A stretch of 14,896 nucleotides of DNA. It comes from Alphaproteobacteria bacterium UBA6544. GTDB lineage: Bacteria > Pseudomonadota > Alphaproteobacteria > UBA8366. The stretch covers positions 34,378-49,273 of the forward strand of contig DJKK01000320.1 of assembly GCA_002434595.1 (NCBI GenBank), in the 5' to 3' direction. Position 1 is the first letter of the stretch; each line of letters begins with the position of its first letter. Below the pieces are notes generated by a model, which ran no database searches, was not told the origin of the DNA, and saw only the letters and a program-made list of their open reading frames with translations. The translations under genes and the position numbers were made by a program. Below are positions 14,402 through 14,896 of the stretch, piece after piece.

Positions 14402-14432
14402 GCGCCCGCGGCACTGCCAATCGGGCGCTTTT
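14402..14432 (+). terminator. intrinsic terminator after rpsU
   Basis: GCGCCCG (14402-14408) pairs perfectly with CGGGCGC (14422-14428) across a 13-base loop, followed by TTTT and further T-rich sequence. It begins 26 bases after the rpsU stop. Confidence 0.85.
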
Positions 14433-14497
14433 CATTTGTGGCGAGAATTACGTGAGGGGGTGGCCAAATGGCGATAAAGAGAACGGTAGACCCCTAG

Positions 14498-14660
14498 ATG
14501 CCAGCGCCGGCATACGGCGCATCGTTGACAGGATTTGGCGGGAATCTGCTGATCGTAGACATCCCCGCCGCTATTGCCTTCGCAGCGACCGTACTGGAGG
14601 CGGAAACCATCCATACCGACCCCGATTCGCGGTCTTACGTCGCGGCTCCGCCATAGCGGT
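14498..14660 (+). pseudogene. VOC/glyoxalase family gene remnant (frameshifted and truncated)
   Basis: From the ATG at 14498 the frame reads MPAPAYGASLTGFGG, then NLLIVDIPAAIAFAATVLEAETI and HTDPD. This is the first beta-alpha unit of a vicinal-oxygen-chelate (glyoxalase/bleomycin-resistance) domain. It then runs into SRSYVAAPP and a TAG (14654-14656). In the frame one base away the expected continuation FAVLRRGSA appears at once, so a single T seems to have been lost at about 14625-14627 (GATTCG where GATTTCG is expected). About 50 of the usual 120-150 residues remain; the rest is replaced by the pntA remnant on the other strand. A TAG directly precedes the ATG and no good ribosome binding site is seen, so it is almost certainly inactive. 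Confidence 0.55.
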
Positions 14661-14896
14661 GACATATGGCGTCGTCGGTCAAGGAATTCATCTGACAGAT
14701 AAATGCATGACCACGTGAAACCGCCGCGTGTTCATCCTGCTTTTCACCGGAAATCATCGGTCTCTGGACATTCAGGACAATATCCGCACCATCAAGAGCG
14801 TCCGATGCCGATGACACAATAGTCGCGACCGCATCCTTGAACTCCGAATCGAGGATACTGGATCCTTGTCCCGCGCCCTTCTCGATACAAGCGTCG
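14635..14896 (-). pseudogene. pntA: NAD(P) transhydrogenase alpha subunit remnant, truncated (pntA)
   Basis: On the minus strand, 86 residues are open from the window edge to TAA (14635-14637). They match the N-terminal part of proton-translocating transhydrogenase subunit alpha: EKGAGQGSSILDSEF, VATIVSSASDALDGADIVL, then NVQRP, DE and a hydrophobic stretch before NSLTDDAI. PntA normally continues for over 250 residues, with PRI(S/T)RAQSMD and an NAD-binding fold; here it stops before these, after a short unrelated tail (about HRYGGAAT). The 5' end is outside the window, so I cannot tell whether the start survives. The reaction, hydride transfer from NADH to NADP+ driven by the proton gradient, would not be possible without the lost NAD domain. 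It meets the VOC remnant tail to tail near 14650-14670. Confidence 0.6.

Noticed and set aside
14432..14665. 77-codon minus-strand frame beside the pntA remnant
   Set aside because: It is rich in Arg and Cys and lies opposite the VOC remnant. It does not continue the PntA sequence, so it is not the missing part of that gene.

Overview
The window looks like a piece of an alphaproteobacterial chromosome, probably Rhodospirillales or a relative. The reasons are a COQ9-family gene next to rpsU, two short YdcH/DUF465 genes of the type seen in that order, a TIGR02444-family gene, a bS21 protein of alphaproteobacterial type, and moderately high GC. The species cannot be named from the sequence alone. 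No tRNA, rRNA, CRISPR array, insertion sequence or phage gene was seen.

Left part (1-9.8 kb): catabolism of organic acids through CoA thioesters. The 3' end of an unidentified gene is followed 10 bases later by a FAD-dependent (DAO/sarcosine-oxidase-like) dehydrogenase. A propionyl-CoA synthetase (prpE type, minus strand) and an acyl-CoA synthetase of the DmdB/medium-chain type (plus strand) diverge from a shared promoter region. The acyl-CoA synthetase is followed by two different acyl-CoA dehydrogenases that look like the two halves of a heteromeric (alpha2beta2) enzyme. Converging on them is a minus-strand pair, a nitroreductase and a class III (CaiB/BaiF) CoA-transferase. Ligase, dehydrogenase pair and CoA-transferase together make a plausible route for activating a carboxylic acid, desaturating it and recycling the CoA. 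The substrate is not known.

Right part (9.8-14.9 kb): housekeeping genes mixed with damaged ones. On the minus strand are ydcH-1 and an overlapping pair, a phosphofructokinase-like gene and a TIGR02444 gene. On the plus strand are ydcH-2 and purE. A def-COQ9 operon (minus, 4-base overlap) diverges from rpsU (plus), which ends in a clear intrinsic terminator. The phosphofructokinase has lost an internal segment and a substrate-loop Arg. PurE has lost several residues that are nearly invariant in the family. rpsU has no ATG, GTG or TTG start in frame and seems to begin at ATC. After rpsU, a frameshifted VOC/glyoxalase remnant meets the truncated end of a pntA (transhydrogenase alpha) remnant tail to tail, as if one deletion had removed the 3' halves of two convergent genes.

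The most notable points are the ATC start of rpsU, the cluster of eroded enzymes at 10.7-14.9 kb, and the ligase / paired dehydrogenase / CoA-transferase module. All family assignments come from reading motifs by eye, without database searches.
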